From Kitasatospora sp. NBC_01287 (lineage in GTDB: Bacteria > Actinomycetota > Actinomycetes > Streptomycetales > Streptomycetaceae): a stretch of 64,000 bases of DNA. This document shows, piece after piece, positions 16,901 to 25,075 of the stretch. Where the stretch lies: assembly GCF_026340565.1 (NCBI RefSeq), contig NZ_JAPEPB010000003.1, forward strand, positions 1 to 64,000, in the 5' to 3' direction. The position numbers and the translations under genes are program-made. The notes beneath the pieces were generated by a model, which saw only the letters and a list, made by a program, of their open reading frames with translations, searched no databases and was not told the DNA's origin. The first letter of the stretch is position 1; each line of letters starts with the position of its first letter.

Positions 16901-18336
16901 ACGTTCCGGGCGTCCATCTCCCGCTGGAAAGCGGTCTGCTCCTCCGTCGCGGCCAGCTGCATCTGAGCCTGCTTGATCTGGTCCGCATTGTTCAGCTGCG
17001 TCAACGTGGCCTGCGACTGCGCCTCCGTGAGGCTCGCGTGCGAGTCCGCCTGCCCGTACTGCGCGGCGGTCACCGCCTGCTGAGCCTGAATGACGGTCTG
17101 GGAACCGGACACACCCTGCTGATGCGCCAGGTTCGCCGCATACGCGGACGCCGTCTGCTGATCCTGGGCGTCCGTCAGCTGCTGCTGGGCACGGGCCACC
17201 GCAAGCGCCGCCTGCTGACGGTCCAGGCTGGTCGAGTAAGCGTTCTGGTTCGTCAGGCGCTGCTGATACATCGCCTGCTGAATCGCCAACTCAGCTGACT
17301 GCACGTTCAGTTTCGAGTCGGCCAGCTGGTCATCGAGCTGCCGGACCTGCTCGCGGGCGGCCTCCCACGCCTGGTTGAGGTTGTACTGCGCCTCACTGAG
17401 GCTGTAGTCCGCCTCCTCCACGCCCTGCTGCGCCTGCTTCACGGCCTGCAGGGCCTGGACCTGCTGCTCCGCCGCGTTCCGCTGCACCGACGCCAAGTTC
17501 ATCTGCGACTGCTCGATGCTGTTCGCCGAGGTGATCGCGTCCTGCGACGCCTGCATCCGGGCCTGCGTCACCTGGTCCTGCGCCTGCTTGTTCTGCACCG
17601 AGTTCGAGAACTGGGTGGACGCCAACTCCTGCGGAGTCAGGCCGACGTTCAGGCTCGCCTGGTGCGCGGCGGACAGCGCCTTCCCGATCCCACCCAGGCC
17701 AAGGAACCCGGCGGCACCCCCCAGACCAACGGCCGCGGCAGCACCACCCAGACCCGGCAACATGGCACCCAAACCCAGGGCCAGCGCGCCGCCCAGGCCG
17801 CCGCCCTCACCGCCACCACCGGACGAGCCCCCACTACCACCGGACGCACCCAGCCGGGCCGAGGCGGACTTGGAGCTGAAAGCATCGAGCTTCGCCCGAG
17901 CCTCATCCAACTTCGCGTCGAACTCCGCCGTGTCCAGCGAAACCACCGGCGCGGTGCGCTTGCCGTCGAGCTGATCCAACTTCTCGCGGGCCCGATCAAC
18001 CTGCTCGTCCAGCTCCGAGCTTTCCAGGCCGATATCCGGCCGCGCGCTCTTGCTGTCCAGTTCGTCGATCTTCGCCCGAGCCTGATCAGCCCGTGCACCC
18101 AGGTCCGCGTCGTCCAGGTGCACCGACGGCTCAGCCCTGGCGCCATCCAGCTCATCGACCCGCGCCCTGGCCTGGTCTGCTTTCGCGTCCAGCTCGGACG
18201 TGTCGAGGGTGACCCGAGCCCGCGCCTCAGTGCCAGCCACCGCCTCATCGAGCCTCGCCTTCAGCTCCTCCTTGAAACCCTCCATGTCGGGGCTGACCTG
18301 CACAAACGCGCTGGCAACGCGGAAACCCTCAGGCAT
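13984..18336 (-). CDS. tape measure protein with lytic transglycosylase domain
   Basis: At 1450 aa it is the longest gene of the window. Residues 1-170 contain repeated Asp-Ala-Arg helices (LDELDGAR-like units); 170-560 are Gln/Ala-rich coiled coil; ~600-1150 hold several hydrophobic segments (TMGIVAGIALVVTAVIYL). Residues ~1275-1420 are a soluble lytic transglycosylase domain: ETIGMHESSNNPNAANNWD with the catalytic Glu, then GIMQTIMSTFLAYH and INYIKARY. The protein sets tail length and probably opens the peptidoglycan at injection. Length predicts a tail of roughly 200 nm. Confidence 0.95.
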   Translation of the reverse strand: MPEGFRVASAFVQVSPDMEGFKEELKARLDEAVAGTEARARVTLDTSELDAKADQARARVDELDGARAEPSVHLDDADLGARADQARAKIDELDSKSARPDIGLESSELDEQVDRAREKLDQLDGKRTAPVVSLDTAEFDAKLDEARAKLDAFSSKSASARLGASGGSGGSSGGGGEGGGLGGALALGLGAMLPGLGGAAAAVGLGGAAGFLGLGGIGKALSAAHQASLNVGLTPQELASTQFSNSVQNKQAQDQVTQARMQASQDAITSANSIEQSQMNLASVQRNAAEQQVQALQAVKQAQQGVEEADYSLSEAQYNLNQAWEAAREQVRQLDDQLADSKLNVQSAELAIQQAMYQQRLTNQNAYSTSLDRQQAALAVARAQQQLTDAQDQQTASAYAANLAHQQGVSGSQTVIQAQQAVTAAQYGQADSHASLTEAQSQATLTQLNNADQIKQAQMQLAATEEQTAFQREMDARNVALAERNVTDTLREQQLQMAATMSTSNEAANEFAKDMARLSPAAQQVVEQILSMKGSFKELETAAQNAIAPGLLVFLQGVSAMMPEVTVAVTKMATLISGAFADLGRAMQTKGAQEVFAGLVTNGLQFAQVVVPAFAGFAGELLKIGSAPGASSGIANVLAGIGHALTGLTASIGTYTPQINNFLSAVGVIIAQIGPPLGVIIGQVAKALGPLATYLNQHPNGTVVKVIGDIVAGMLALQGLKKIIPDVLLGPLEKLGDKALLGPLKSTLKSIPGLFKDSLGPGGGWDYLVQSVKGFAAPGGPWDGIRLQAMYAGENVSKAVSGWGSNIANAVKGVMPTKLDAQLLLQSAKDAGSQLASRFMSAASSVGTWFTTTLPAATRSGMSSLGTFASSAGETIAGWGSSVGTAMSSAASSTAAFVADFGSKLAAAAVATGTWIAEQTVAAATFIAENVAEAAAATTAFIAENLATMGIVAGIALVVTAVIYLATHWKQVFADIESWTLWLWHNVLDPFWQAIEWGAMWLYDHGIQPLVTGFTEAFDKIESGAGWLKDHVFAPFFSDIQKGAESFVSTFGTAWGKLEDVFKSPVNFLISTVYTDGIEALWNGVVGAIGQDSLKLPDIKPFATGGVVPGYAPGEDTVPAMLSPGEGVLVPEAVRALGPQTVLALNAAYGGGRVSTPGHYKGGGIISNLWGDVTGGISKAVDLGKIVAAVTTGNTTALDNALTKLVGTNAVGNLGKLMLGMPTTLIHDAVQAVASLFGGGSSGKGSSSASSPGPISGTVADWFAAAVQATGVPTSWIPDLETIGMHESSNNPNAANNWDSNAAAGDPSRGIMQTIMSTFLAYHQAGTANNIFDPTANIASAINYIKARYHDVTNVPGIKSLARGGPYVGYDSGGWLMPSGMPVNGLGRPEAVLTPDESQAFVAIVRQLTQQGGAGTALGSKGVVINFTGTQYPNPEQLAAIKRDMALALG

Positions 18337-18355
18337 CGAGGCCCCCTTTCACCAG

Positions 18356-18685
18356 TCAGCCGTCAGGGGCCCCGAAAGAGAAAACACCGGCGAACGCCGG
18401 CTCCGCCTGCAAGGTGGCTCGTATCCCAGGGTTGATATCGCGTCGGCCTGTACCGGCCTCGTGACGCGGGCCGGCGGCGGGAGACTGCTGCTGCTCGTCG
18501 CGCGCCGCGAGCGTGCGGGCCTGCATCACGCCCTGGTAGGCGGCCAGCCGCCACACCAACCGGAAATACCGCGGACCGTCGAGTGCGGTCGGGTCGTCGA
18601 TGCGGTGGAACACGGACAGGTCGGACTCAATGTCGTCCAAGTAGTCCAGAATCCACGCCAGTTGGGCGACCCGCTCGGTCAGGCT
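18356..18685 (-). CDS. tail assembly chaperone, frameshift extension (GT-like)
   Basis: This frame stays open from the slippery site at 18685 to the stop at 18356 (109 residues). It has no good start of its own: the first usable codon is TTG 18640, which lacks a ribosome-binding site. It is read as the C-terminal part of a 240-aa -1 frameshift product of the upstream chaperone gene. The composition is helical in the first half, with a Gln/Arg/Gly-rich tail. It lies directly before the tape measure gene, as in most siphophages, and should help to load the tape measure during tail assembly. Confidence 0.85.
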   Translation of the reverse strand, partial: SLTERVAQLAWILDYLDDIESDLSVFHRIDDPTALDGPRYFRLVWRLAAYQGVMQARTLAARDEQQQSPAAGPRHEAGTGRRDINPGIRATLQAEPAFAGVFSFGAPDG

Positions 18686-19077
18686 TTTGGGAGTTCCAGG
18701 GCGCCCACAGTCAACCTTGAGGCGATCTCGCAGATCCCCTGGAACTGCTCCTGCGTCAGGTCGTCGTAGTCCATCAGCGCCTGGTAGCCCTCGGCGCCGA
18801 GGAGCTTCTCCAGCAGGTAGTCCATGGCCTGCGCCTCGCCGATAGTCCGCGACAAATGCAGGTACTTGAGGCCGACGTTGACACCGGGCTTGAGCGTGAC
18901 CGAGTACTCGCGGTCATCGATGTAGAACAGCGGCACACGCTCCGCCGGCGCTGTGCTGCTCGTCAGGCGCGGCGGCTCGAAGGCGACCGCCCCGCCGGCC
19001 GCGGGGGTGGGTGTCGGATCCGGCGCGGTGCGGCTGGGGCGCTTCGCGGGGGCCTTTGCTCTCACGGTTGCTGCCAT
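18679..19077 (-). CDS. tail assembly chaperone (G-like)
   Basis: A 132-aa protein taken from ATG 19077 (MAATVRAKAP); a longer GTG start at 19131 lacks a better ribosome-binding site. The N-terminal ~45 residues are a Pro/Ala/Lys-rich disordered tail. Residues ~55-130 (PLFYIDDREYSVTLKPGVNV, then MDYLLEKLLGAEGYQALMDY) match the actinophage tail chaperone fold. The stop lies six bases past a -1 slippery heptamer, so most chains end here and some continue into the next frame. Confidence 0.88.
   Translation of the reverse strand: MAATVRAKAPAKRPSRTAPDPTPTPAAGGAVAFEPPRLTSSTAPAERVPLFYIDDREYSVTLKPGVNVGLKYLHLSRTIGEAQAMDYLLEKLLGAEGYQALMDYDDLTQEQFQGICEIASRLTVGALELPKA
18685..18691 (-). promoter_or_regulatory. 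programmed -1 ribosomal frameshift site
   Basis: On the coding strand the sequence is C CCA AAA, a perfect X XXY YYZ heptamer in the zero frame, immediately before GCC TGA. After slipping one base back, reading continues as AGC CTG ACC GAG with no stop for 109 codons. Position between major tail protein and tape measure is exactly where lambda G/GT-type frameshifts occur. Confidence 0.88.
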
Positions 19078-19144
19078 GTGAATCTCGCTTGAGGGTTGAG
19101 GGTGATTGGCTGGGTCCCGGCACGGGCTCACGTGCCGGGACGGG

Positions 19145-19735
19145 TCACGCCGTTTGGTCGACGATGTGGACCGGCGAAATGCTGCTGCTCACGAAATACG
19201 CCGTGAACGTACAGTCGAGGCTCTGTTGCGTCTTCTTGTCGTACGCCAGCGTGGCCTTGACCTGCGACAGCACCTTGCGGACGATGATGCGCCGCAGCGC
19301 CGGAGCGCTCGTCGACAGCGTCGGCGCCCACCCATCGATCATCAGCGCCGCGTACGTCGGCTGCGTTGACGACGAGCCCACAGGAATGTCCAGCGTGCTG
19401 TAGCCGGTGCCGCCACCCGTCGTACCGATGCTGTTGAGCGCGGTGTTGAGGTTGGCGAGAGTCATCTCCGACAGCTTCGCGGTCACGGTCATCTTCATGG
19501 CCGTCAGCCGGGAGCCGACCATCATGGTCAGCTGATCGACCTGGAGGTCCTGGTACGTGTTGTCGACCTCGAAGGTCACACCGCCGTCAGTGCCGCCCAC
19601 ATCCGTCCACGGCGCCGACGGCGGATTCGACGGGCCATTGGGGGTCACGGCGGAGTCGAGTGGCTCGGTGGCACCGAAAGGGGCGACGTAGAGCCTGGCC
19701 GGACCTAGTACCAAATTTGCCGCATTCACGGTCAA
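19145..19735 (-). CDS. major tail (tube) protein
   Basis: A 196-aa protein. I take TTG 19735, which has AGAAGGA 9 nt upstream; the longer TTG at 19744 abuts that motif and cannot use it, and GTG 19729 is another option. The sequence (VLGPARLYVAPFGATEP, then GGVTFEVDNTYQDLQVDQL, then MKMTVTAKLSEMTLANLNTA) is typical of actinophage tail tube proteins: early ligand-like beta strands and a helix near the end. Position just upstream of the chaperones fits. Confidence 0.9.
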   Translation of the reverse strand: MTVNAANLVLGPARLYVAPFGATEPLDSAVTPNGPSNPPSAPWTDVGGTDGGVTFEVDNTYQDLQVDQLTMMVGSRLTAMKMTVTAKLSEMTLANLNTALNSIGTTGGGTGYSTLDIPVGSSSTQPTYAALMIDGWAPTLSTSAPALRRIIVRKVLSQVKATLAYDKKTQQSLDCTFTAYFVSSSISPVHIVDQTA

Positions 19736-19787
19736 GGCGATCAATCCTTCTGGATCAGGCGCCGCAACTGGGCGCGGGCATGCGAAA

Positions 19788-19806
19788 GGCCCGCACGTGG
19801 CGGGCC
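19788..19806 (-). terminator. hairpin after the small virion protein gene
   Basis: GGCCCGC and GCGGGCC pair around ACGTG. On the minus strand it is followed by TTTCGCATGCCC, the recurrent tail of terminators in this element. It may attenuate transcription between head-tail and tail genes, as the downstream tail tube gene is needed in large amounts. Confidence 0.55.
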
Positions 19807-19828
19807 CGGACGTGGTGCGCAGGGAGGG

Positions 19829-20191
19829 TCAGATGACGCCGATGTACTGCACGAGCGCGACGGTCACGTTGGCCGCCGTCCCGAAATTCACGGTCATCAC
19901 ACCGCCGAGGGTCTCGTCGCTCGGGAACGGGCCGATGACGTTCGTCGCTGACGCGGTCAGCGTCGGCGTGAGCGGGGCGACAGCCTGACCCTCGATCGTC
20001 GTGCCGATCGGAATCGAGCACGTCGACCCGCCGGAGGCGACAGCGATGACCAGGAACTCCCGGCCGGTGTTCGCCCACGTCACACCGGTGTTTGAGCCGA
20101 GCGTTCCGGCTGCCATGAGCGTCGTGAGATTGAGAGGCGCGGAAGCGCCCGTCCTGGGGAGCTGGGTGGGGGAGAGACTGAGCAGGCTCAT
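19829..20191 (-). CDS. small virion protein, 120 aa
   Basis: A Thr/Ala/Gly-rich, beta-only protein with no Lys, ending VALVQYIGVI. Such compact beta proteins between connector and tail tube genes are commonly tail or head decoration components. It shares style with the 145-aa protein at 23024-23461. Function is not established by sequence; a structural role is inferred from composition and location. Confidence 0.65.
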   Translation of the reverse strand: MSLLSLSPTQLPRTGASAPLNLTTLMAAGTLGSNTGVTWANTGREFLVIAVASGGSTCSIPIGTTIEGQAVAPLTPTLTASATNVIGPFPSDETLGGVMTVNFGTAANVTVALVQYIGVI

Positions 20192-20364
20192 GGCGTCATG
20201 TCCTTCTGCGCGCTCCCCCTCGGGGCCGGCGCAAGGTCGGGGTCGGTGGGTGCAGCGGCCGGTTCGACGAGGAGGCCCTGCGAGCGCAGCACCTGCACCT
20301 CGTCCAGTGGCACTTCAATCGGGCCGGGGAAAATCGTCGTCTGAACGGTGGCGTACTCGGCCAC
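20188..20364 (-). CDS. small protein between connector genes, 58 aa
   Basis: I use GTG 20364 (VAEYATVQTT), which has AGAGGA 6 nt upstream; the upstream GTG 20379 would place that motif inside the gene. The sequence contains a short beta segment (TTIFPGPIEVPLDEVQVLRS) and a Pro/Ala-rich tail. It overlaps the following gene by 4 bp. In related Streptomyces phages a similar short protein sits here. No function assigned. Confidence 0.6.
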   Translation of the reverse strand: MAEYATVQTTIFPGPIEVPLDEVQVLRSQGLLVEPAAAPTDPDLAPAPRGSAQKDMTP

Positions 20365-20375
20365 AGCGGGTCCTC

Positions 20376-20876
20376 TCACTCGAAGACATCGGTGGGTGCT
20401 ACCCAGGACAGGACCAAGTCCCCCTGGTAGCAGGCGTAATCACCCTGGTCGTCATAAAGCCGCCGGAAAGCCGTGGCCAGGTAGGCGCCTTGCACCACGG
20501 CCTGCGGGTAGGTGACGCCCGCGGCGGACAGCGCCAGCGGACGCGGAATGCGGCGCCGGTCCCACGTCGCGTACCTGATCGCCGAAGCGAGCGCCGCGGC
20601 CTTGTGCCAGGGCGGTTTGTTGCTGCCTGGCACAGCAGCCCAACAGTCGACCTGCAGCACCGGCCGGTTGATGGGCAGCAGCGGGTCCGGGGTCCCCCCG
20701 ATGACCGACACGGTGATGAAGCCGGTCGCGATCCACGGTGCGACCAGGCCCTGCGGATCAACATCCGGGGGCAGTTGGGTGCCGACCATGGTTGGTGTGA
20801 GGCCCGGGATCGAGCCGAGCCATGCGGCCGCGACGAGTTCATCGTTCGGCAGTAGCGGCAGGGAAGGAGTCGTCAC
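20376..20876 (-). CDS. tail terminator / head-tail joining protein
   Basis: A 166-aa protein opening PSLPLLPNDELVAAAWLGS. It has the mixed alpha/beta pattern of siphophage tail terminators (FITVSVIGGTPDPLLPINRP, then VLQVDCWA, then KAAALASAIRYAT). Gene order MCP, adaptor, stopper, gp10-like, terminator, tube is standard, and this gene fills the terminator slot. Confidence 0.75.
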   Translation of the reverse strand: MTTPSLPLLPNDELVAAAWLGSIPGLTPTMVGTQLPPDVDPQGLVAPWIATGFITVSVIGGTPDPLLPINRPVLQVDCWAAVPGSNKPPWHKAAALASAIRYATWDRRRIPRPLALSAAGVTYPQAVVQGAYLATAFRRLYDDQGDYACYQGDLVLSWVAPTDVFE

Positions 20877-20894
20877 AGGTCACCCCCTGCTGTG

Positions 20895-21275
20895 CTACTC
20901 GCCGCGCTCCTTGAAAAGCGCCGGACGTAGAAAGGGCTGGGGGCGTGTGCCCGGGTGGTCGACTTTTCCGACTGGATGGCCAGCACCCGGCCAGAACAGC
21001 GCCCTACGGTCCCGGGGCAGGATGACGTGCGGCCGCGTACCCAGCTCCACGTACGCCGCGTACGTGCGACCGTCGTCACCGCCCGTCGCGGAGACGATCA
21101 AGTCGCCGTCCTCGAGGTGGTGCTCGATGCTCTCCTGCAGTGCCCCGGTGCGCTCCGGGCAGTACCGTTTGGCGTCGCTGACGATGTCCGGGCCGAGCCT
21201 GTCCGTGAGGAAAGCCTCCACCGCGGCGCTGACCTCGGCGTGCCACGAGTCGTCAATGTCGACGCGGTTCGTCAT
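20895..21275 (-). CDS. HK97 gp10-like neck protein
   Basis: A 126-aa protein from ATG 21275. The features DAKRYCPERTGALQESIEHH and RTYAAYVELGTRPHVI, with PFLRPALFKE near the end, are the hallmark of the HK97-gp10-like family: the TGxL stretch and the Tyr-Val-Glu-xGT-x-P motif. It is a neck component between head connector and tail. Confidence 0.85.
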   Translation of the reverse strand: MTNRVDIDDSWHAEVSAAVEAFLTDRLGPDIVSDAKRYCPERTGALQESIEHHLEDGDLIVSATGGDDGRTYAAYVELGTRPHVILPRDRRALFWPGAGHPVGKVDHPGTRPQPFLRPALFKERGE

Positions 21276-21283
21276 GGCGCCCC

Positions 21284-21694
21284 CTAGTCCGAGGTGACGT
21301 TGATACCTGAACGCATGCGCAGGGTGAGGACTTTCGGGGCCGGGTAGTAGCCGATGCCTGGCTGTTCCCGGATTCCCTCGATCATGTAGTAGTAGCCGGT
21401 GGACTCGTCCATCAGCGTGTCCGTGGTCTCGACGTCGACCCACGCCGGGACGATGCACTCGATGGCCCGGATGATCTGATTCCGCTGTGAAGCCGCGTCG
21501 AAGTAGGTTTGGGAGGTTTCGGCGATCGCTGCCTGCACGCCCGTGTACCGGGGGATCCCGACGTCGGAGAGGTCCCCGTACGGGTTCGCCTCGACACCCC
21601 GCATGATCGTGATCGTGCGGTTGAGGAACCGCAGAGCCCCGGCGCCGCCCGTCGCACCACCGCTGCCGCCGCGCGCGGTGCGGGTGCGCGCCAT
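21284..21694 (-). CDS. head closure (stopper) protein
   Basis: A 136-aa protein from ATG 21694, whose codon overlaps the upstream stop (TGATG). A basic Gly-rich N-terminus (RTRTARGGSGGATGG) precedes a beta domain with IRAIECIVPAWVDVETTDTL and STGYYYMIEGIREQP. The position between adaptor and gp10-like genes and the beta-barrel pattern fit a stopper. Assignment is by synteny. Confidence 0.7.
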   Translation of the reverse strand: MARTRTARGGSGGATGGAGALRFLNRTITIMRGVEANPYGDLSDVGIPRYTGVQAAIAETSQTYFDAASQRNQIIRAIECIVPAWVDVETTDTLMDESTGYYYMIEGIREQPGIGYYPAPKVLTLRMRSGINVTSD

Positions 21695-22629
21695 CACGCG
21701 ACCCGCCGGTAGTCGTCAAGGATCATCTCGACCTCCTCAGCGAGGACGGTCGTGCCGCCGGCCATCTGCCCGGACAGGGACTGCGTGGAGATCGCGTCGA
21801 TCGTCTCCAACGCCATCACCGAAGCCTGCAACGCGGTGGCCCGGATGACGTCCGGCGGCAGTGCGGACAGGACCGCGTCCGAGCTGTGGTTGAACGTCAG
21901 GGGCTGGGACAAGGTGAGCACGCCTGGCCCGGCCTGCACCGCGCCAGCGACCCCGGGCAGCTGCACCGGAACCGTCGCCGCAACCGATGCCACCTCGACC
22001 AGCTCCGTCGACACCCCGTCGTACAGGAAGCCGACAGCCCCGGCCCATCCGGTGACATCATCCACAAGCACGGTCTGGGCGCCAGCGGTTGCGGTTGCGG
22101 TCAGCCCGGCGTGCGGGTGACCCGACTGGTAGGACGTCATCACGTCCCAGCCGCCACGACCGCGGTCCCAGGTGATGTAACCCGGTGCCACATCAATGAC
22201 GTTGCCGCCCGACGGGCCGGTGTCCGGCGTCGGTGCTGCCGTCATGATCACCGGCTGCCTGATCTTCCACTGCCCGGCCGGCACCACCGTCCACTGCTGT
22301 GGGAACGCAGTGGACGGTGACGTCTGAATGGCCTCGACCGCGGTCACAGGCCAGCGGCGCGTCACGATCGTGCCCCTGCAGGTGGACCGGTCCGAAGCGA
22401 TCCGCGGCAACCCCGGCCCGGAGCCCGTCTCCGTGTTGATGACAGCCCGCAACGGCTGCCGGCAGTACCGGTCCACCGCCGACGTTGCCTGCCAACACAC
22501 CTGCGCCAACTGGGCGGCCTGCTGCTGGGTGTTGGCCGTGAGCGTTGGGACAACGGTCCAGGAGATCCCGGCTGGCGCCGAGGTGAGCATCGCCGGTGTG
22601 ATGTACGGCGTAGCAGGCATCTGCATCAC
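21694..22629 (-). CDS. head-tail connector (adaptor) protein
   Basis: Up to 311 aa (GTG 22629; ATG 22626 is equally possible, as neither has a strong ribosome-binding site). Early helices (QQQAAQLAQVCWQATSAVDR) and the late helical part (VIRATALQASVMALETIDAI) match the gp6-like adaptor fold. The central ~130 residues are an inserted beta domain with VDDVTGWAGAVGFLYDG, larger than in typical adaptors of 110-180 aa. Confidence 0.75.
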   Translation of the reverse strand: MMQMPATPYITPAMLTSAPAGISWTVVPTLTANTQQQAAQLAQVCWQATSAVDRYCRQPLRAVINTETGSGPGLPRIASDRSTCRGTIVTRRWPVTAVEAIQTSPSTAFPQQWTVVPAGQWKIRQPVIMTAAPTPDTGPSGGNVIDVAPGYITWDRGRGGWDVMTSYQSGHPHAGLTATATAGAQTVLVDDVTGWAGAVGFLYDGVSTELVEVASVAATVPVQLPGVAGAVQAGPGVLTLSQPLTFNHSSDAVLSALPPDVIRATALQASVMALETIDAISTQSLSGQMAGGTTVLAEEVEMILDDYRRVA

Positions 22630-22643
22630 CGCCGTTCATCTGT

Positions 22644-22979
22644 CTACTCGGCGCCTCGAGAGGAGGTGGTTCGCTTGGACGTTCGCTTGGCCGGGGTCTC
22701 AGCAGCCGACTGCTCCCGGAAATTGCTCTGGGCGTTCACCAGCTGCTCGACCGCCTGCAGCAGTGTCGCCGGGTCCTTGCGGCGCTCGACCTCCTCGGCG
22801 ATCAGCCTGTGCTGCCGCTCGATGTCGGTCTCCCAGATCCGCGCCCCACGCACAGCGAAGCCGTGCTCCCTGGCAGCGAGTGGATCGGGCAGGTCGAAGC
22901 CGCCGTCCGCGTCGGCTTCGAAATGACCATATTCGGGGTCGTCGAGCGCGGTGGCGCCCGTGCGCGAGTACAGGCGCAT
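22644..22979 (-). CDS. conserved head-region protein, 111 aa
   Basis: The sequence has a short N-terminal beta segment (MRLYSRTGATALDDPEYG) and then a long helix (ETDIERQHRLIAEEVERRKD) with a basic tail. Proteins of this type lie between capsid and adaptor genes in many actinophages. It could act in head assembly, perhaps as a small chaperone. No enzymatic motif is visible. Confidence 0.7.
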   Translation of the reverse strand: MRLYSRTGATALDDPEYGHFEADADGGFDLPDPLAAREHGFAVRGARIWETDIERQHRLIAEEVERRKDPATLLQAVEQLVNAQSNFREQSAAETPAKRTSKRTTSSRGAE

Positions 22980-23023
22980 GCCTGCTCTCCAATCGGCAGT
23001 GAGGGTGGGTGATGTGCTGTCGG

Positions 23024-23461
23024 TCAGCGTCCGAACAGGGAGAACGAGACGCCACTGAATACCGGGCTTCCAGTTCCAGTGACGACCCAGCGGATCCTGC
23101 CGTTGAGGGTCAGGTTGTAACCGGTCGAGATGTTGCCCCAGACGGGTGTCGCGAAGCCGAGGACGACACCGGAGATCGCGGTGGGGTTTGAGGTGAGGAC
23201 CCAGTTGCCGAACGCGTCCTGAACGTCGAAGAACACAGCGAGCCCCGGGCTACTCCCTGCCACCGATCCGACGTTGACGATCAGCAAGCCGTTCGAGACC
23301 GCCGACACGTCGATGACACCACCGACCTGGTTCGTCAGCTGGTTTTTGACGTTCGCGGTCACGGTGTCCGAGTTGCTGTTCAGCGTCAGGCCGTCGGCGC
23401 GGAATAGTTCCTGGGTGCTGGCAAGTGTGGTGAACGGGGCTGTTGCCCGCGTGGGCGCCAT
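23024..23461 (-). CDS. putative head decoration protein, 145 aa
   Basis: A beta-rich, Val/Ser/Asn-rich protein immediately downstream of the major capsid gene. It contains LTLNSNSDTVTANVKNQLTN and FFDVQDAFGNWVLTSN. Composition and the gene position next to the capsid gene suggest a decoration or capsid-stabilising protein, but the family is not recognised. Confidence 0.65.
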   Translation of the reverse strand: MAPTRATAPFTTLASTQELFRADGLTLNSNSDTVTANVKNQLTNQVGGVIDVSAVSNGLLIVNVGSVAGSSPGLAVFFDVQDAFGNWVLTSNPTAISGVVLGFATPVWGNISTGYNLTLNGRIRWVVTGTGSPVFSGVSFSLFGR

Positions 23462-23557
23462 CGCACCTCCTGTAGGACTGGCGAGGGAAAGGCGTCACCT
23501 GCCACCTGGGATGCTGACACACCCCAGGTGGCAGGAAGCAGGTGAAATCAGTGCCGG

Positions 23558-25051
23558 TCAGGCCACATTGGACAAGACCGCCATCGCCACAGGCGCTCGG
23601 TTCACGAAGGCACCGAGAGACTCGATCTCGTAGTCGACTCGGGGCCCCCCACCTGCGGTGTTCGCCAGACGGGCGCTCGCGTAGTCGTACCGGTAGGTGT
23701 CGCGCAGGGCCCGGTACTCCAGCACGTTGGACACATTGGCCTGCGGGAACGGAACCCTGTCCGTTCGCGCGACGATGGTGCCGGGCGGCACCGACGGGTG
23801 AACCTCGATCGGCACCTCGATGCCGCCGGCGGGTGCGTTGATGACGCTGCCGACCCGGCCACCCGCGGTGACGTTGAGACGCCCCGAGGAGTCGGTGTTG
23901 AGGAACGTCGTCGCGCCGGTCGACCCGAGGATGAGGGTCGCGGTCTCCTGCGCCTGCGCCGCGTTCATCATCAGCGCCGTGGGGCTGCACTTGACGGCGT
24001 TCCACAGCGGCAGGAACAGGTACTGGTTGAACTCGTTGATGCTGCCGCCGCCCAGGGTCAGCCCGGCCCCGTCCAGGGAGGAGAACGTCGACGGGTTGGT
24101 GTTGGCGGTCCCGGACTGCACCCACTGGCCGGTCGAGGAGTAGTCGCCGGACAGGGAGGCGAGGAGCCCGTCGTACTGGGTGGGGTCACCGGAGTTGTTG
24201 TCCGCGGCCGTGTTGATGGTCGGGACCGTGTTCGCGGTGCCCTTCCAGTTCACGGACAGGTCGGGGACGGCGAGGCCGGAGGGGAGGGCGTTGTTGGCGG
24301 AGATGACCGAGGTCATGGTGACCGTGTTGACCGTGGTGGTGGTGTAGTAGTACCAGGTGGTGCCGTTCGCGGACTGGAACCAGTCGTAGCAGACGGCACC
24401 CCGCACCGCGCCAACCGTCGCGGTGAGGCTGTTGGTTGTGCCGGAACCGAACGTGGTGTTCGCCGAGTTGCCCTGGCTGTTGCCGGTCCCGTAGTAGTAG
24501 CCGATCCCGGTGCGAGCAGCGACACCGACGTACACCTGGACAGCACCGATCGATCCGCCGGTGGCGTGCTGGGTCAGGGTGGGCGCGGCCGGCCGGGCCA
24601 GCGGGAAACTCTGGGCGCCGACGAGCGCGCGGTCGTCACCGATCAGCACCTGGTTCAGGGTCTGGAAGGTTGCGACGGCGTTGGCGTCGGAGTAGCCCTT
24701 GGAGAAATCCTGCGCGTCGAGGGTGACGGTGCCACCCATGCCGGAGCGCATGTACTTCGCCTGAAAATCCTGCTCAGAGACCTTGGAGACGTTCGCCGCG
24801 TAGTCCAGGCCCATGAACGGGCTGGGCTGGGCGCTGGTGTTGTTGAGGATGGCCCTCCACACGGCGTAGGGGTTGCCGTCTGTGGCGGTGACGCGCGGGA
24901 TGGCGTCGCGGGCGGGGGTGACGACCGGGACGAGCTGGACGAGCGGCCCGAGATCGTAGGAGTACAGGCCGGTTGCGGTGGTGATGCCGTTGGTGGAGGC
25001 CTTGGCGATCGCCGCGAGGGTGGCCTCCGTCATTTCCTGCTGGGTGTTCAT
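23558..25051 (-). CDS. major capsid protein
   Basis: A 497-aa protein from ATG 25051 (AGGTG 5 nt before it). The order scaffold, capsid, connector, together with an N-terminal helix (TEATLAAIAKASTNG) and DFQAKYMRSGMGGTVTLDAQ, identifies the capsid gene of the actinophage HK97-like group. A Gly/Thr/Ser-rich insertion lies around residues 170-260 and another around 300-345, so the subunit is longer than the usual 300-400 aa and may carry surface domains. Confidence 0.9.
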   Translation of the reverse strand: MNTQQEMTEATLAAIAKASTNGITTATGLYSYDLGPLVQLVPVVTPARDAIPRVTATDGNPYAVWRAILNNTSAQPSPFMGLDYAANVSKVSEQDFQAKYMRSGMGGTVTLDAQDFSKGYSDANAVATFQTLNQVLIGDDRALVGAQSFPLARPAAPTLTQHATGGSIGAVQVYVGVAARTGIGYYYGTGNSQGNSANTTFGSGTTNSLTATVGAVRGAVCYDWFQSANGTTWYYYTTTTVNTVTMTSVISANNALPSGLAVPDLSVNWKGTANTVPTINTAADNNSGDPTQYDGLLASLSGDYSSTGQWVQSGTANTNPSTFSSLDGAGLTLGGGSINEFNQYLFLPLWNAVKCSPTALMMNAAQAQETATLILGSTGATTFLNTDSSGRLNVTAGGRVGSVINAPAGGIEVPIEVHPSVPPGTIVARTDRVPFPQANVSNVLEYRALRDTYRYDYASARLANTAGGGPRVDYEIESLGAFVNRAPVAMAVLSNVA

Positions 25052-25075
25052 GAGCACCTGCTTCGGGGTATGCGA

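Noticed and set aside
18640..18642. Independent TTG start for the second tail chaperone
   Set aside because: No ribosome-binding site, while the frame is open back to an in-phase slippery heptamer.
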